Assembly (NCBI GenBank): GCA_016790225.1
Contig: JAEUOZ010000026.1
Location: forward strand, 1 to 59,066
Reading direction: 5' to 3'
Length of the DNA stretch: 59,066 bases
Origin: Rubrivivax sp.
Lineage (GTDB): Bacteria; Pseudomonadota; Gammaproteobacteria; Burkholderiales; Burkholderiaceae
In this document: one piece after another, positions 11,146 through 19,755 of the stretch
Numbering within the stretch: position 1 is the first letter of the stretch
Layout of the letters: every line of letters begins with the position of its first letter
Made by a program: the position numbers and the translations under genes
Notes under the pieces: model-generated
Seen by the model: the letters and a program-made list of their open reading frames with translations, nothing else
Told to the model about the DNA's origin: nothing
Databases searched by the model: none

Positions 11146-12246
11146 TCAGGGGGCTTCGGAGCCCTGGGCCGCGCGCCGCAGGCGATGGATCGCCTGGATC
11201 ATGGGCGGGCTCGTCCAGTGCCGCTGGACGCCGGCCAGGGCCGGATGCTCCAGATAGCCCAGGAACTGGTAGAGCTCCGTCTCGTTGTCCTGCGTGATGT
11301 CGATCGTCTCGGGCCGCAGCGTCGGATCGTTGGCCAGACGCTCACCCAGGCGCGCCGCGAGGTAGCACAGGCCCAGTCGACAGGCCTTGGCCGGCTCCAT
11401 GTTGGCGTATGGCGTGTACAGGACCGACTCCACCTCGCAGGCGTCGTGGATCACGACGTCCGGCAGGCCCCAGTGCGCCATCAGCAGACGGCCGACTTCG
11501 GTGGCGCTGACGCCCAGAACGGCTTGTTCCGCATCGGCGCGCGCCAGCATGTCGCGCGCCGGAATCTTGTCGAGCAGGCCGCGCGGCATGGTCGCGACCG
11601 TCCCCAGGCGGCCCAGGAAGGTCAGGACCACCTGGCTCACCAGCGAAGCCTGGTCCGGCAACCCCATGGCGGACGCCAGCCGCTGCGTGATCTCGCTGGC
11701 CAGGCCGCTGGACTGCCAGATCGTGTCCAGGATCTGCTGCCGTGCCGCGCTGTCGGCCTTGAACGAATGGGCCATCAGGTACTGCAGGCACAGGCTGCGC
11801 ACGGCCGTCAGGCCCAGCAGCGTCACCGCCTGCTCGACGCTGGCAACCGGGTTGCGCAGGCCGTACATCGGCGAATTGATGGTACCCAGCAGCTTGGCCG
11901 CCAGCACCGGCTCGGCGACGATCAGATCGGCCAGCTCCGAAGAACTGGCCTTGCTGACGAAATCAGGCGACAGCAGCTTGTCCATCAGCCGCGGCGGGCG
12001 CGGGATGGTCTGGAAGAGCTTGATCAGCACCTCGCGCCGCGCGGCATCCAGCTGGCCGGCCTTGACGGGCCGGTAGGCCGCCAGCTCGGGCGGCACCGGT
12101 CCCCGAACGCGCGGCGGCGGCGGCGGTTCTGCCGGGACCGCAGGCGTGACAGAGGGTGCGGTGGCTGGCGTCTGGGCCCTGGCGCGGGCTGCCGCCACCG
12201 ATGCGGAAGGCGGCTCGGAACGCTTGAACAGGCTGAAGAGGCTCAT
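11146..12246 (-). CDS. HDOD domain protein
   Basis: A 366-residue protein with a Pro/Ala-rich N-terminal tail (residues 1-75) followed by an HDOD domain (about 90-300), a metal-free relative of HD phosphohydrolases that serves as a signalling or scaffold module. Typical HDOD features are LFQTIPRPPRLMDKLL, LAAKLLGTINSPMYGLR and SVEQAVTLLGLTAVRSLCL. No GGDEF, EAL or receiver domain is attached, so its partner is unknown. The stop lies 24 nt from the convergent GST stop. HDOD proteins often act in chemotaxis, biofilm or regulatory cascades; nothing here identifies which. Confidence 0.85.
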   Translation of the reverse strand: MSLFSLFKRSEPPSASVAAARARAQTPATAPSVTPAVPAEPPPPPRVRGPVPPELAAYRPVKAGQLDAARREVLIKLFQTIPRPPRLMDKLLSPDFVSKASSSELADLIVAEPVLAAKLLGTINSPMYGLRNPVASVEQAVTLLGLTAVRSLCLQYLMAHSFKADSAARQQILDTIWQSSGLASEITQRLASAMGLPDQASLVSQVVLTFLGRLGTVATMPRGLLDKIPARDMLARADAEQAVLGVSATEVGRLLMAHWGLPDVVIHDACEVESVLYTPYANMEPAKACRLGLCYLAARLGERLANDPTLRPETIDITQDNETELYQFLGYLEHPALAGVQRHWTSPPMIQAIHRLRRAAQGSEAP

Positions 12247-12443
12247 GGTGCGGCAGGCGGCTGAGTGAACGAAAGGGGACGTCGCAAGGCGGATTCCGCG
12301 AGCCGGCCGCCAACCCGACCTTCCTCGCGTTGCGGGTCTGGCGGTGCGCGATACTGGCTCGGCCGCCCTTCAGGCGGCGATGAAACGTTTGCGATGGGCT
12401 TCCTGCCCTTTCGGCCTGAACGGCCCGCACTTGAACCCCGGAC

Positions 12444-15059
12444 ATGCATTCCTGGATCCGTTCACTCCTGCTGGCTGCGGCCGTGTGCCTGGCCGCGCCC
12501 GCCTCTGCCTCCGCCTGGACGCTGCAGATCGATGACCAGACCGGCCTGCCGCAGCTGAACAAGGGCGGCGGCCCGGGCATGAATGCGCAATGGGCCTTCT
12601 GGGGCGCCAACTGGGCCTGGGCCGATTTCACGCCCGTGCTGCGCAACACGGCGCCGCTGCAGTACACGCTGGAAGGCCGCAGCGGCGCGCTGGACACGCG
12701 CCTGAATGCCCAGATCCAGCGCACGACGCCGCAGCAGCTGAGCGGCAGCTTCACCTGGGAGGCCGCCAGCCAGCGCTCGCCCGCCATCGGCGGCGGCTGG
12801 TCGGTGCGCTTCGATCTGGCCAACCACGCCGCCGAGATGGGCGAGCCCGAACTGCTGCCGCAGAACCAGGGCTGGGTCTGGGGCAAGCCCGGCGGCACGC
12901 GTGTGGAGGTGCGCTTCGAGCCGGCGCTGGCCTCGATCCACTTCGAGCGCGGCAACCGCAACGAGATCCGCGCCTTCTTCTACAACGGCAGCGTCGCGGC
13001 AGGCCGGCTGAGCCATACGCTGACGGTCAAGGTCAGCGGCAGCGTGGCCATCGTGCCCAATGCGGCCGAACGCTTCGGCGGCGGCAGCCCGGCCAGCTGG
13101 CCGCTGGACAGCACCGACTGGCGCAGCGCGCCGATCGATCTGAGCTTCCTCAATGCGGCGGACAAGCCGGCCGGCAAGCGCGGCTTCGTCAGGGCGGACG
13201 GCGAGCGCCTGGTCTTCGGCGACGGCACGACGGCGCGCTTCTGGGGCACCAACGTCAATGCCTGGGCCCTGTTCGAGACCCCGCGGGACGCCGTGCGCCA
13301 GCAGGCGCGGCGCCTGGCCGCGCTGGGCTTCAACCTCGTGCGCATCCACCACCACGATGCCTTCTGGGTGCAGAACAACCTGTTCGGCGACCAGCGCAGC
13401 CTGCGCGAGACCGGCCAGATCCATGCCGAGCAGTTCGACAAGATCGGCTGGTGGATCAAGTGCCTGCGCGACGAAGGCATCCACATCTGGCTGGATCTGC
13501 ACGTGCACCGCGCATTCAAGCCGGGCGACAACATCACGGCCTTCCACGAGATCAACAAGCCCAACGAAGGCGGCGACCCCAAGGGTTACGGCTACGTCAA
13601 CCCGAGCATCCAGGCAGCGATGAAGCGATTCGCCGAGGCCTACGTGACGCGCACCAACCCGCACACGGGACTGGCCTTCAAGGACGACCCGGCCATCGTG
13701 GCGATGCTCATCACCAACGAGAACGACATCACGCACCACTTCGGCCACGCGATGCTGCCGGACAAGAACGTGCCGGAGCACCACAAGCTCTTCATGGCCC
13801 AGGCCGAAGCCTTCGCCAAGGCCTCGGGCCTGCCGCGGGACAGGGTCTGGCGCACCTGGGAAGGCGGCCCTCCCAAGCTTTTCCTCAACGATCTGGAGCG
13901 CCGCGTCAATGCCGACATGGCAGCCCACCTGCGCAGCCTGGGCGTGAAGGTGCCGCTGGTCACCACCAGCACCTGGGGCGGCAACTCGCTGAGCTCGCTG
14001 CCCGCACTCACCGCCGGCGAGATCATCGATGTGCATGCCTACGCGCCGCAGGCCCAGCTGGAGATGAGCCCGCTGTCGGCCGCCAACCTGGTGCACTGGC
14101 TGGGCGCGGGCCAGGTGCTGGGCCGCCCGATGACGGTGACCGAGTGGAACGCAGAGCCCTTCCCCACCGCAGACCGCCACACACTGCCGCTCTACGTGGG
14201 CGCGGTCGCTGCCCACCAGGGCTGGGACGCGCTGATGCACTTTGCCTACACGCAGTCGCCGGTGGACGGGCCGGGGCAGCCCTCCAACTGGCACTCGTTC
14301 AACGATCCTTCCGTCCAGGCGCCTCTGGCTGCGGCGGCACTGATGATGCGCCGCGGCGATGTGCGCGAAGCCACGACACGCTATGTCTTCGATCCCGGCG
14401 CGGCACTCTTCAACCAGGCGCTGACGCCCCCGAATACGCCGGCCATTCGCACCGCCCTGGAACGCGGACGCCTGTCGATCGCCATGCCCGCCACGCCCGA
14501 GCTGCCCTGGCTGCAGCGCGCACCCTTGCCTGCCGGCGCCACGGTGCTGCGCGATCCGCAGCAATCGGTCATCGAGCCCGGCGCCCAGGAGATCCGTTCC
14601 GACACCGCCGAGCTGCACCGTCACTGGGGCAAGGGGATCTACCGCATCGACACGCCGCGCACCCAGGCGGCGATGGGCTGGATCGGCGGCGAGACGATCA
14701 AGCTCGCCGATGTCGAGCTGCAGCTGCTCACGCGCAACGCCACCGTCGCCGTGCAGAGCCTGGACGACGCCCCGATCCACCAGGCGCGCCAGCTGCTGAT
14801 CACGCTGGCCGCGCGTTCGGTGCCGCAGGAAGGCAACCGCGCGCCCTTCCGCGTGGAGCCAGTCGAAGGCCAGATCCTCATCCGCGCGCCGCAGGGGCTG
14901 CGGCTCTTCAAGCGCGCCGGCGGCGCCGCAACGGCCGATGTACCCCTGCCAGTAAGCTGGCAGGATGGTGTCTACCGCATCACGCTGGAGCGCAGCCTTG
15001 GCGCGTCATGGCTGGTGATGAAAGGGTCGGCACAGAACGCGGAAGCCATCGCCCGCTGA
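12444..15059 (+). CDS. Exported putative glycoside hydrolase (GH5-like TIM barrel)
   Basis: An 871-residue exported protein. It has a signal peptide ending near ASASA, a beta-rich N-terminal domain (about 26-240), and a GH-A clan-like barrel (about 245-620) with FWGTNVNAWALFE, GFNLVRIHHHDAFW and IWLDLHVHRAF. The candidate acid/base is Glu426 in MLITNENDI and the candidate nucleophile Glu567 in TVTEWNAEPF, the spacing and Asn-Glu motif expected for retaining clan GH-A enzymes. A beta-rich C-terminal domain follows (about 690-871). The substrate cannot be inferred; a beta-linked polysaccharide is likely. It stands alone, with no transporter or other hydrolase beside it. The family assignment within clan GH-A is open. 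Confidence 0.75.
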   Translation: MHSWIRSLLLAAAVCLAAPASASAWTLQIDDQTGLPQLNKGGGPGMNAQWAFWGANWAWADFTPVLRNTAPLQYTLEGRSGALDTRLNAQIQRTTPQQLSGSFTWEAASQRSPAIGGGWSVRFDLANHAAEMGEPELLPQNQGWVWGKPGGTRVEVRFEPALASIHFERGNRNEIRAFFYNGSVAAGRLSHTLTVKVSGSVAIVPNAAERFGGGSPASWPLDSTDWRSAPIDLSFLNAADKPAGKRGFVRADGERLVFGDGTTARFWGTNVNAWALFETPRDAVRQQARRLAALGFNLVRIHHHDAFWVQNNLFGDQRSLRETGQIHAEQFDKIGWWIKCLRDEGIHIWLDLHVHRAFKPGDNITAFHEINKPNEGGDPKGYGYVNPSIQAAMKRFAEAYVTRTNPHTGLAFKDDPAIVAMLITNENDITHHFGHAMLPDKNVPEHHKLFMAQAEAFAKASGLPRDRVWRTWEGGPPKLFLNDLERRVNADMAAHLRSLGVKVPLVTTSTWGGNSLSSLPALTAGEIIDVHAYAPQAQLEMSPLSAANLVHWLGAGQVLGRPMTVTEWNAEPFPTADRHTLPLYVGAVAAHQGWDALMHFAYTQSPVDGPGQPSNWHSFNDPSVQAPLAAAALMMRRGDVREATTRYVFDPGAALFNQALTPPNTPAIRTALERGRLSIAMPATPELPWLQRAPLPAGATVLRDPQQSVIEPGAQEIRSDTAELHRHWGKGIYRIDTPRTQAAMGWIGGETIKLADVELQLLTRNATVAVQSLDDAPIHQARQLLITLAARSVPQEGNRAPFRVEPVEGQILIRAPQGLRLFKRAGGAATADVPLPVSWQDGVYRITLERSLGASWLVMKGSAQNAEAIAR

Positions 15060-15655
15060 GGTGCCACTGAGGGAACCCTGGCCAGGCGACAGCAGAAGGA
15101 CGAGGGGCGCTCCTTGAACACCCGAGTTCCATGCGAACGGCACTGAGCATGCCCTGCGTGGATGACGATGAGCTGACCCACGAGCAGCTGCTTTGAGGCA
15201 ATGGCGCGCTGATCGACCCTCAAGCAGCCATCGACGATGGAGTGGCACCACTGCTGCGGCTGCTCATCGACAGAGACCTGTCGGCTGTCTCCTGAGGCAC
15301 CAGGGCTGAGGTACCCAGGCTCCGGTCGGGAGAGGATGAACGTCCTTGCCTGAGTCCAGGTACGCACGCCCCAACGGGGCAGCGACGATGTTTCCGGAAA
15401 GAGTTCACAGGCCGCGCAGTGCGGCGTGCGACACAGGCTTCTTCCCCACCCTGGATGCGTGGCGGAAACCCTTATATGCGGATGCTATGGACCGTTAGAC
15501 TCCAGCTCCATTGTGTTTGGCGGCGCTCACGCAGAAGGAGCCTTCTGGCCGTGTCGCGCCATTCACGTGAACTGTTTGCGGCCTGGGCTCGCACGGGCCA
15601 GCATGCAAACAGATCCCGGTGGCCTTGGGTGAAAGTCATCGGGGCATTGCATCAG
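15060..15655. other. Long intergenic region before the secretion operon, no gene recognised
   Basis: About 600 bp lie between the glycoside hydrolase and the probable start of the exporter gene. Short ORFs exist in several frames, but none resembles a known protein, carries a good ribosome binding site or has natural residue usage. An inverted repeat, CTTGAGG and CCTCAAG, lies around 15192-15225. The first 79 codons of the exporter ORF (from a GTG at 15419) fall here and are basic, Trp-rich and unlike any exporter N-terminus, so I treat them as non-coding. The promoter of the secretion operon should lie in this stretch; I cannot identify it with confidence. Confidence 0.5.
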
Positions 15656-17923
15656 ATGATGGTGTGGGGCGCCATGCTTGGGAAGGCTGGTGAAGGGAAA
15701 GTGGACGGGGCACAGGCTTCGGAGCATCTCAGCGTCGGCTCGGCGCTTCGAGCTGCCAACGTATCGAGCAACTCGCCAGCAGTGCTGCTGGACGCCTTTC
15801 AGGCGCTCGCTCTGATCGCTCGTCTGCACCACGTGCAGGCTGATGCAGCTGCACTGGTGCACGAAAGCGGGCGGTCCGCAACCGATTGCGCGTCTGCCGA
15901 CGATGTGTTGCTCGCCGCCAGGCGGCTGGGCCTGCGAGCCAAGCACACACGCACCACACTGCAGCGTCTAGCGCTCACGCCGCTGCCGGCCCTGGTCTTC
16001 TTGAAGGACGGCAGCCTGGCGGTCCTGGCGCAATGCGACGCGCACCGCGTGCTGTTGCAGCGCTTCGCGCAGGGCGCCGAAAGGCGGCCGTTGATCGAAC
16101 CACTCTCAGACTTTGCAACGCAGTGGACGGGTGAGTTGATCCTGATCAGCAGCCCTGCAAGTCTGGCCGGAGAACTCACCAGGTTCGACTTCACGTGGTT
16201 CATCCCGAGCCTGGTCAAGCACCGCAAGCTGCTGGGCGAGGTGCTGATCGTCAGCCTGCTCCTGCAGCTGTTCGCGCTGGCTTCACCGCTGTTCTTCCAG
16301 GTGGTGATGGACAAGGTACTCACCAACCGGGCGAGCCGTACGCTGGATGTGCTGGTGATCGGGCTCGTGGCGGTGATCCTGTTCGAGACCGTGCTGACCT
16401 TGCTGCGGGCCTACGTCTTCAGCCACACGACCAGTCGCATCGACGTGGAGCTGGGGTCGCGGCTGTATCGCCACCTGCTGAGTCTGCCGCTGACCTATTT
16501 CGAGACGCGGCGCGTGGGGGACTCGGTAGCCCGCGTGCGGGAGCTGGAAAACATCCGCAGCTTCCTGACAGGCAATGCGCTGACGCTCATCCTGGACGTG
16601 GTGTTCTCGGTGGTCTTCGTGGCCATCATGCTGACTTACAGCGTCAAGCTGACGCTCGTCGTGCTGGCGAGCCTGCCGCTGTATGTGCTGGTCTCGCTGG
16701 CGATCGTGCCCGTACTGCGTGGACGGCTGGACGAGAAGTTTCAGCGCGGCGCCGAGAACCAGGCGCTGCTCGTCGAAAGCATCGCAGGCGCGCAGACCCT
16801 CAAGGCCGGGGCACTCGAACCCGTCTTTGCGCGCCGCTGGGACCAGCAGCTCGCGGCCTATGTCTCGGCCAGCTTTCGCTCGCAGACCCTGGCCACGGGT
16901 GCACACGAGTCCGTCAACCTGATAGGCAAGCTGGTTTCGGCGGCATTGCTGTGGGTCGGCGCCCACGCGGTGATGTCCGGCGAACTGACCGTGGGCATGT
17001 TCGTGGCGTTCACGATGTTCGCCAACCGTGTGGCTCAGCCCATCATGCGCATGGCGCAGATGTGGACCGATTTCCAGCAGACGGGAATCTCGGTGCGCCG
17101 GCTGGGCGACATTCTGAACTCGCCCACCGAAGTGGCACCGCGGGCTGCAGCGCAGCTGCCGCCCCTCAAAGGCCGCATCACGCTCGACGGCGTCACATTC
17201 CGCTACCGGCCAGAGGCCAACACGGTCTTGCACGGCATCAGCCTGGACATCCGCCCCGGCGAGATGATCGGCATCGTCGGGCGCAGCGGCAGTGGCAAGA
17301 GCACGCTGACCAAGCTGGTTCAGCGACTGTATTCTCCCGAACAAGGGCGGGTGCTGGTGGACGGGGTCGACATCGCGTTGATCGATGCAGCCCAGTTGCG
17401 TCGCCAGATCGGGGTGGTCCTGCAGGAGAACCTGCTGTTCAACCGCAGTGTGCGCGAGAACATCGCCATCGCCGACCCGGCAGCCCCTGTGGAGGCTGTC
17501 TTGCCAGCGGCCATGCTGGCGGGTGCGCACGAATTCATCTCCGAACTGCCCCAGGGTTACGACACCATCGTGGGCGAGCACGGCACGGGGCTCAGCGGCG
17601 GGCAGCGGCAGCGCATCGCGATCGCCCGCGCCCTGTACACCAATCCGCGCATCCTGATCCTCGACGAGGCCACCAGCGCGCTGGACTACGAGAGCGAGGC
17701 CATCCTGCAGCGAAACCTGGGCGCCATCTGCAAGGGCCGCACCGTCATCATCATTGCGCATCGGCTGTCGTCAGTGCGCCAGGCGAATCGCATCGTGGCG
17801 CTGGAACGGGGCCGGATCGTGGAGAGCGGCTCACATGACGCCTTGATCCGGCACAACGGCCTCTACGCCCACCTGTGGCGCCTGCAGTCCCAGGCCGTGC
17901 CCTCACCGGAGCAAGCGGCATGA
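15656..17923 (+). CDS. Type I secretion ABC exporter with C39-like domain
   Basis: An HlyB-type exporter that couples ATP hydrolysis to one-step secretion of the RTX substrate. Counting from the ATG at 15656 (755 residues): a C39-like domain at about 25-145 (AFQALALIARLHHVQADAA, LGLRAKHTRTTLQRLALTPL), six membrane helices at about 150-430, and an ATPase domain with Walker A GRSGSGKST at 542, signature LSGGQRQR at 646 and Walker B ILILDEATSALD at 666. The position of the C39 catalytic cysteine is not Cys, so this is a substrate-binding C39-like domain rather than a leader peptidase, as in HlyB. The start is uncertain: 15656, 15674 and the far GTG at 15419 are all open. Its stop overlaps the adaptor gene (ATGA). 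Confidence 0.9.
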   Translation: MMVWGAMLGKAGEGKVDGAQASEHLSVGSALRAANVSSNSPAVLLDAFQALALIARLHHVQADAAALVHESGRSATDCASADDVLLAARRLGLRAKHTRTTLQRLALTPLPALVFLKDGSLAVLAQCDAHRVLLQRFAQGAERRPLIEPLSDFATQWTGELILISSPASLAGELTRFDFTWFIPSLVKHRKLLGEVLIVSLLLQLFALASPLFFQVVMDKVLTNRASRTLDVLVIGLVAVILFETVLTLLRAYVFSHTTSRIDVELGSRLYRHLLSLPLTYFETRRVGDSVARVRELENIRSFLTGNALTLILDVVFSVVFVAIMLTYSVKLTLVVLASLPLYVLVSLAIVPVLRGRLDEKFQRGAENQALLVESIAGAQTLKAGALEPVFARRWDQQLAAYVSASFRSQTLATGAHESVNLIGKLVSAALLWVGAHAVMSGELTVGMFVAFTMFANRVAQPIMRMAQMWTDFQQTGISVRRLGDILNSPTEVAPRAAAQLPPLKGRITLDGVTFRYRPEANTVLHGISLDIRPGEMIGIVGRSGSGKSTLTKLVQRLYSPEQGRVLVDGVDIALIDAAQLRRQIGVVLQENLLFNRSVRENIAIADPAAPVEAVLPAAMLAGAHEFISELPQGYDTIVGEHGTGLSGGQRQRIAIARALYTNPRILILDEATSALDYESEAILQRNLGAICKGRTVIIIAHRLSSVRQANRIVALERGRIVESGSHDALIRHNGLYAHLWRLQSQAVPSPEQAA

Positions 17924-19344
17924 CATCAGCCCAGCTCACCCCACGGCACCCTCGCAGGGAGCTGATCGCGCGCTATCGGGCCGTACTGGCTGCGGCATGG
18001 GCCGCACGCGAGGAATTGGCCGGACCCAAGCGACTGACGGACGAAGCGGCGTTCTTGCCGCCGGCCTTGGCCTTGCAGGAGACCCCCGTTCACCCCGCCC
18101 CACGTCGCGCGATGTGGGCCATCATCGCGCTGGTGGTGGTGACGATCCTGTGGGCGTACTTTGGCAAGCTGGACGTCGTGGTCGTGGCACCCGGACGCAT
18201 CGTGGTCAGCGATGGGACCAAGGTCATCCAGCCACTGGAGGCCAGCATCGTCAAGGCCATTCACGTGCGCGACGGCATGCGGGTGACGGCTGGCCAGGTC
18301 TTGATCGAGCTGGATCCGACGGCCGCTGCCGCCGACATGCAGAGCCTGGGCGCCCAGGTGGCGGCCGCGCGGGCCGAAACGGCGCGTACGGCGGACCTGC
18401 TTCGAGCGCTGGGGGCCGTCACTTCAGCGCGCGCGGCGGGCCCGACCGCGTCGCCGCCGGTTGCGGACTTGCAGACCCAGACCGAGTGGGCCGACATTCA
18501 GAGCCGGCTGGAACGGCTCGACGCCGAGATCACACGCCGCGAGGCCGAGGGCCACACGGCGCGCACCTTGTTGGCGAAGCTGCAGTCCACAGCGCCGCTG
18601 GTGGCCCAGCGCGAAGCCGATATGGCTGCGCTGGCCAAGCAGGGCTTCGTTTCCAGCCATGTCGGGCAAGACCGTGCACGCGAACGCATCGAGATGGAGC
18701 AGGACCTGGAGACGCAGCGTGCCCGGGTGGCCGAAGCACAGGCCGCCTTGTCAGAGAGCCTGCGTTCACGCGCGTCCTACTTGGCCGAGCTGCGTCGCGT
18801 GCTGGTGGACCGCGCCAACAAGGCCAGGCTCGAACTGGGCCAGCTGGAACCGCAGGGACGTAAGGCTGCGCAACGGCAGCAAGTTGCCCAGCTCAAGGCA
18901 CCTGTGTCCGGTACCGTGCAGCAACTGGTCGTGCGCACCCTGGGCGGCGTGGTCACGCCTGCGCAGGCCTTGATGGTGGTGGTGCCCGACGAGGCGGAAT
19001 TGACGGCCGAAGTCTTCATCGAGAACAAGGACATCGCGGACGTGCGCGTCGGTCAGGCAGTGGATGTGAAGGTGGACGCGTTTGACTTCACGCGTTACGG
19101 GACGGTACCTGCCGTGGTCTTGAGTTTGTCGGAGGATTCGGTGGTGGACGAGAAGCTGGGAGCGCGATATGTCGCAATCTTGATGTTTCGCACAGGTGGT
19201 TCGATGCATGCCGGAGGTAGCAACAGGCGTATTGGACCAGGGATGAGTGTGATAGCAGAAATGCACGCAGGGCAAAGGCGGATACTTGAGTACATTCTCA
19301 GTCCGATGATCCGCCGCGGCATGACATCCTTGAGGGAGCGGTAG
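17920..19344 (+). CDS. HlyD family type I secretion periplasmic adaptor
   Basis: A 474-residue membrane fusion protein linking the ABC exporter to an outer-membrane TolC-type channel. It has a cytoplasmic N-terminus, one membrane helix at residues 65-81, a first half-lipoyl segment (ASIVKAIHVRDGMRVTAGQVLIELD), a long alpha-helical hairpin (about 125-335), the second lipoyl half (LKAPVSGTVQQLVVRTLGGVV) and the HlyD-family C-terminal beta-barrel region. It overlaps the exporter gene by 4 nt. No TolC-type gene is in the window; the channel is probably encoded elsewhere, as is common. It lies directly upstream of the small membrane protein and RTX genes, which marks the RTX protein as the substrate. 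Confidence 0.93.
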   Translation: MTSAQLTPRHPRRELIARYRAVLAAAWAAREELAGPKRLTDEAAFLPPALALQETPVHPAPRRAMWAIIALVVVTILWAYFGKLDVVVVAPGRIVVSDGTKVIQPLEASIVKAIHVRDGMRVTAGQVLIELDPTAAAADMQSLGAQVAAARAETARTADLLRALGAVTSARAAGPTASPPVADLQTQTEWADIQSRLERLDAEITRREAEGHTARTLLAKLQSTAPLVAQREADMAALAKQGFVSSHVGQDRARERIEMEQDLETQRARVAEAQAALSESLRSRASYLAELRRVLVDRANKARLELGQLEPQGRKAAQRQQVAQLKAPVSGTVQQLVVRTLGGVVTPAQALMVVVPDEAELTAEVFIENKDIADVRVGQAVDVKVDAFDFTRYGTVPAVVLSLSEDSVVDEKLGARYVAILMFRTGGSMHAGGSNRRIGPGMSVIAEMHAGQRRILEYILSPMIRRGMTSLRER

Positions 19345-19480
19345 CTTGCGGCCGTCCTCTGTTGTGTTGAGGGTTCATATTTATGTGATTGGCTTTGGCA
19401 TTCTAATCAATCAACTTCGCAGAGCATCGGTATGCCCACTCGATCGACCAATTATTTCTCCTGGACCAGACAAGCAGGTT

Positions 19481-19753
19481 ATGTATAGCAGATTCATCAG
19501 AATTCTTCTTGTCGAGCTTCTTGCGATCGTGGCCAGTCTCGGGATAGCTATCAGCCTTGGTTTGCTCTTCGCAGAAGTTGTTGACCTCCTTTATAATTCA
19601 CGACACGCAATTCCTGATCCATCTCTCAGAGGGGATGACTTGGGTTTAGGTATGGTTGTTGTCATTGCGGTTTTGGCCTCTCTTGCAGTTAGTATACCTA
19701 CTGCTGTGGCGATTCACGTCTATCTATTCAAGAAATTCATGAGGGAAAGCTAA
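19481..19753 (+). CDS. Small two-helix membrane protein, candidate immunity protein
   Basis: A 90-residue protein beginning MYSRFIRILLVELLAIV. It has two hydrophobic helices, at about residues 5-33 and 55-83, joined by a polar loop (NSRHAIPDPSLRGDD), and a basic C-terminus (KKFMRES). I recognise no family. The ATG at 19481 is used; the same frame is open back to 19346, but that part is less hydrophobic and lacks a good start. The stop is 2 nt before the RTX start, so the two are translationally coupled. The DNA is far AT-richer than its neighbours; lines counted by hand run about 43-52% GC. Position and topology suggest an inner-membrane immunity protein against the RTX N-terminal domain. It could instead be an accessory secretion factor. 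Confidence 0.6.
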   Translation: MYSRFIRILLVELLAIVASLGIAISLGLLFAEVVDLLYNSRHAIPDPSLRGDDLGLGMVVVIAVLASLAVSIPTAVAIHVYLFKKFMRES

Positions 19754-19755
19754 TC

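Noticed and set aside
15419..15655. Upstream extension of the exporter gene from GTG 15419
   Set aside because: Residues are basic and Trp/Arg-rich, unlike exporter N-termini, and there is no good ribosome binding site at the GTG.
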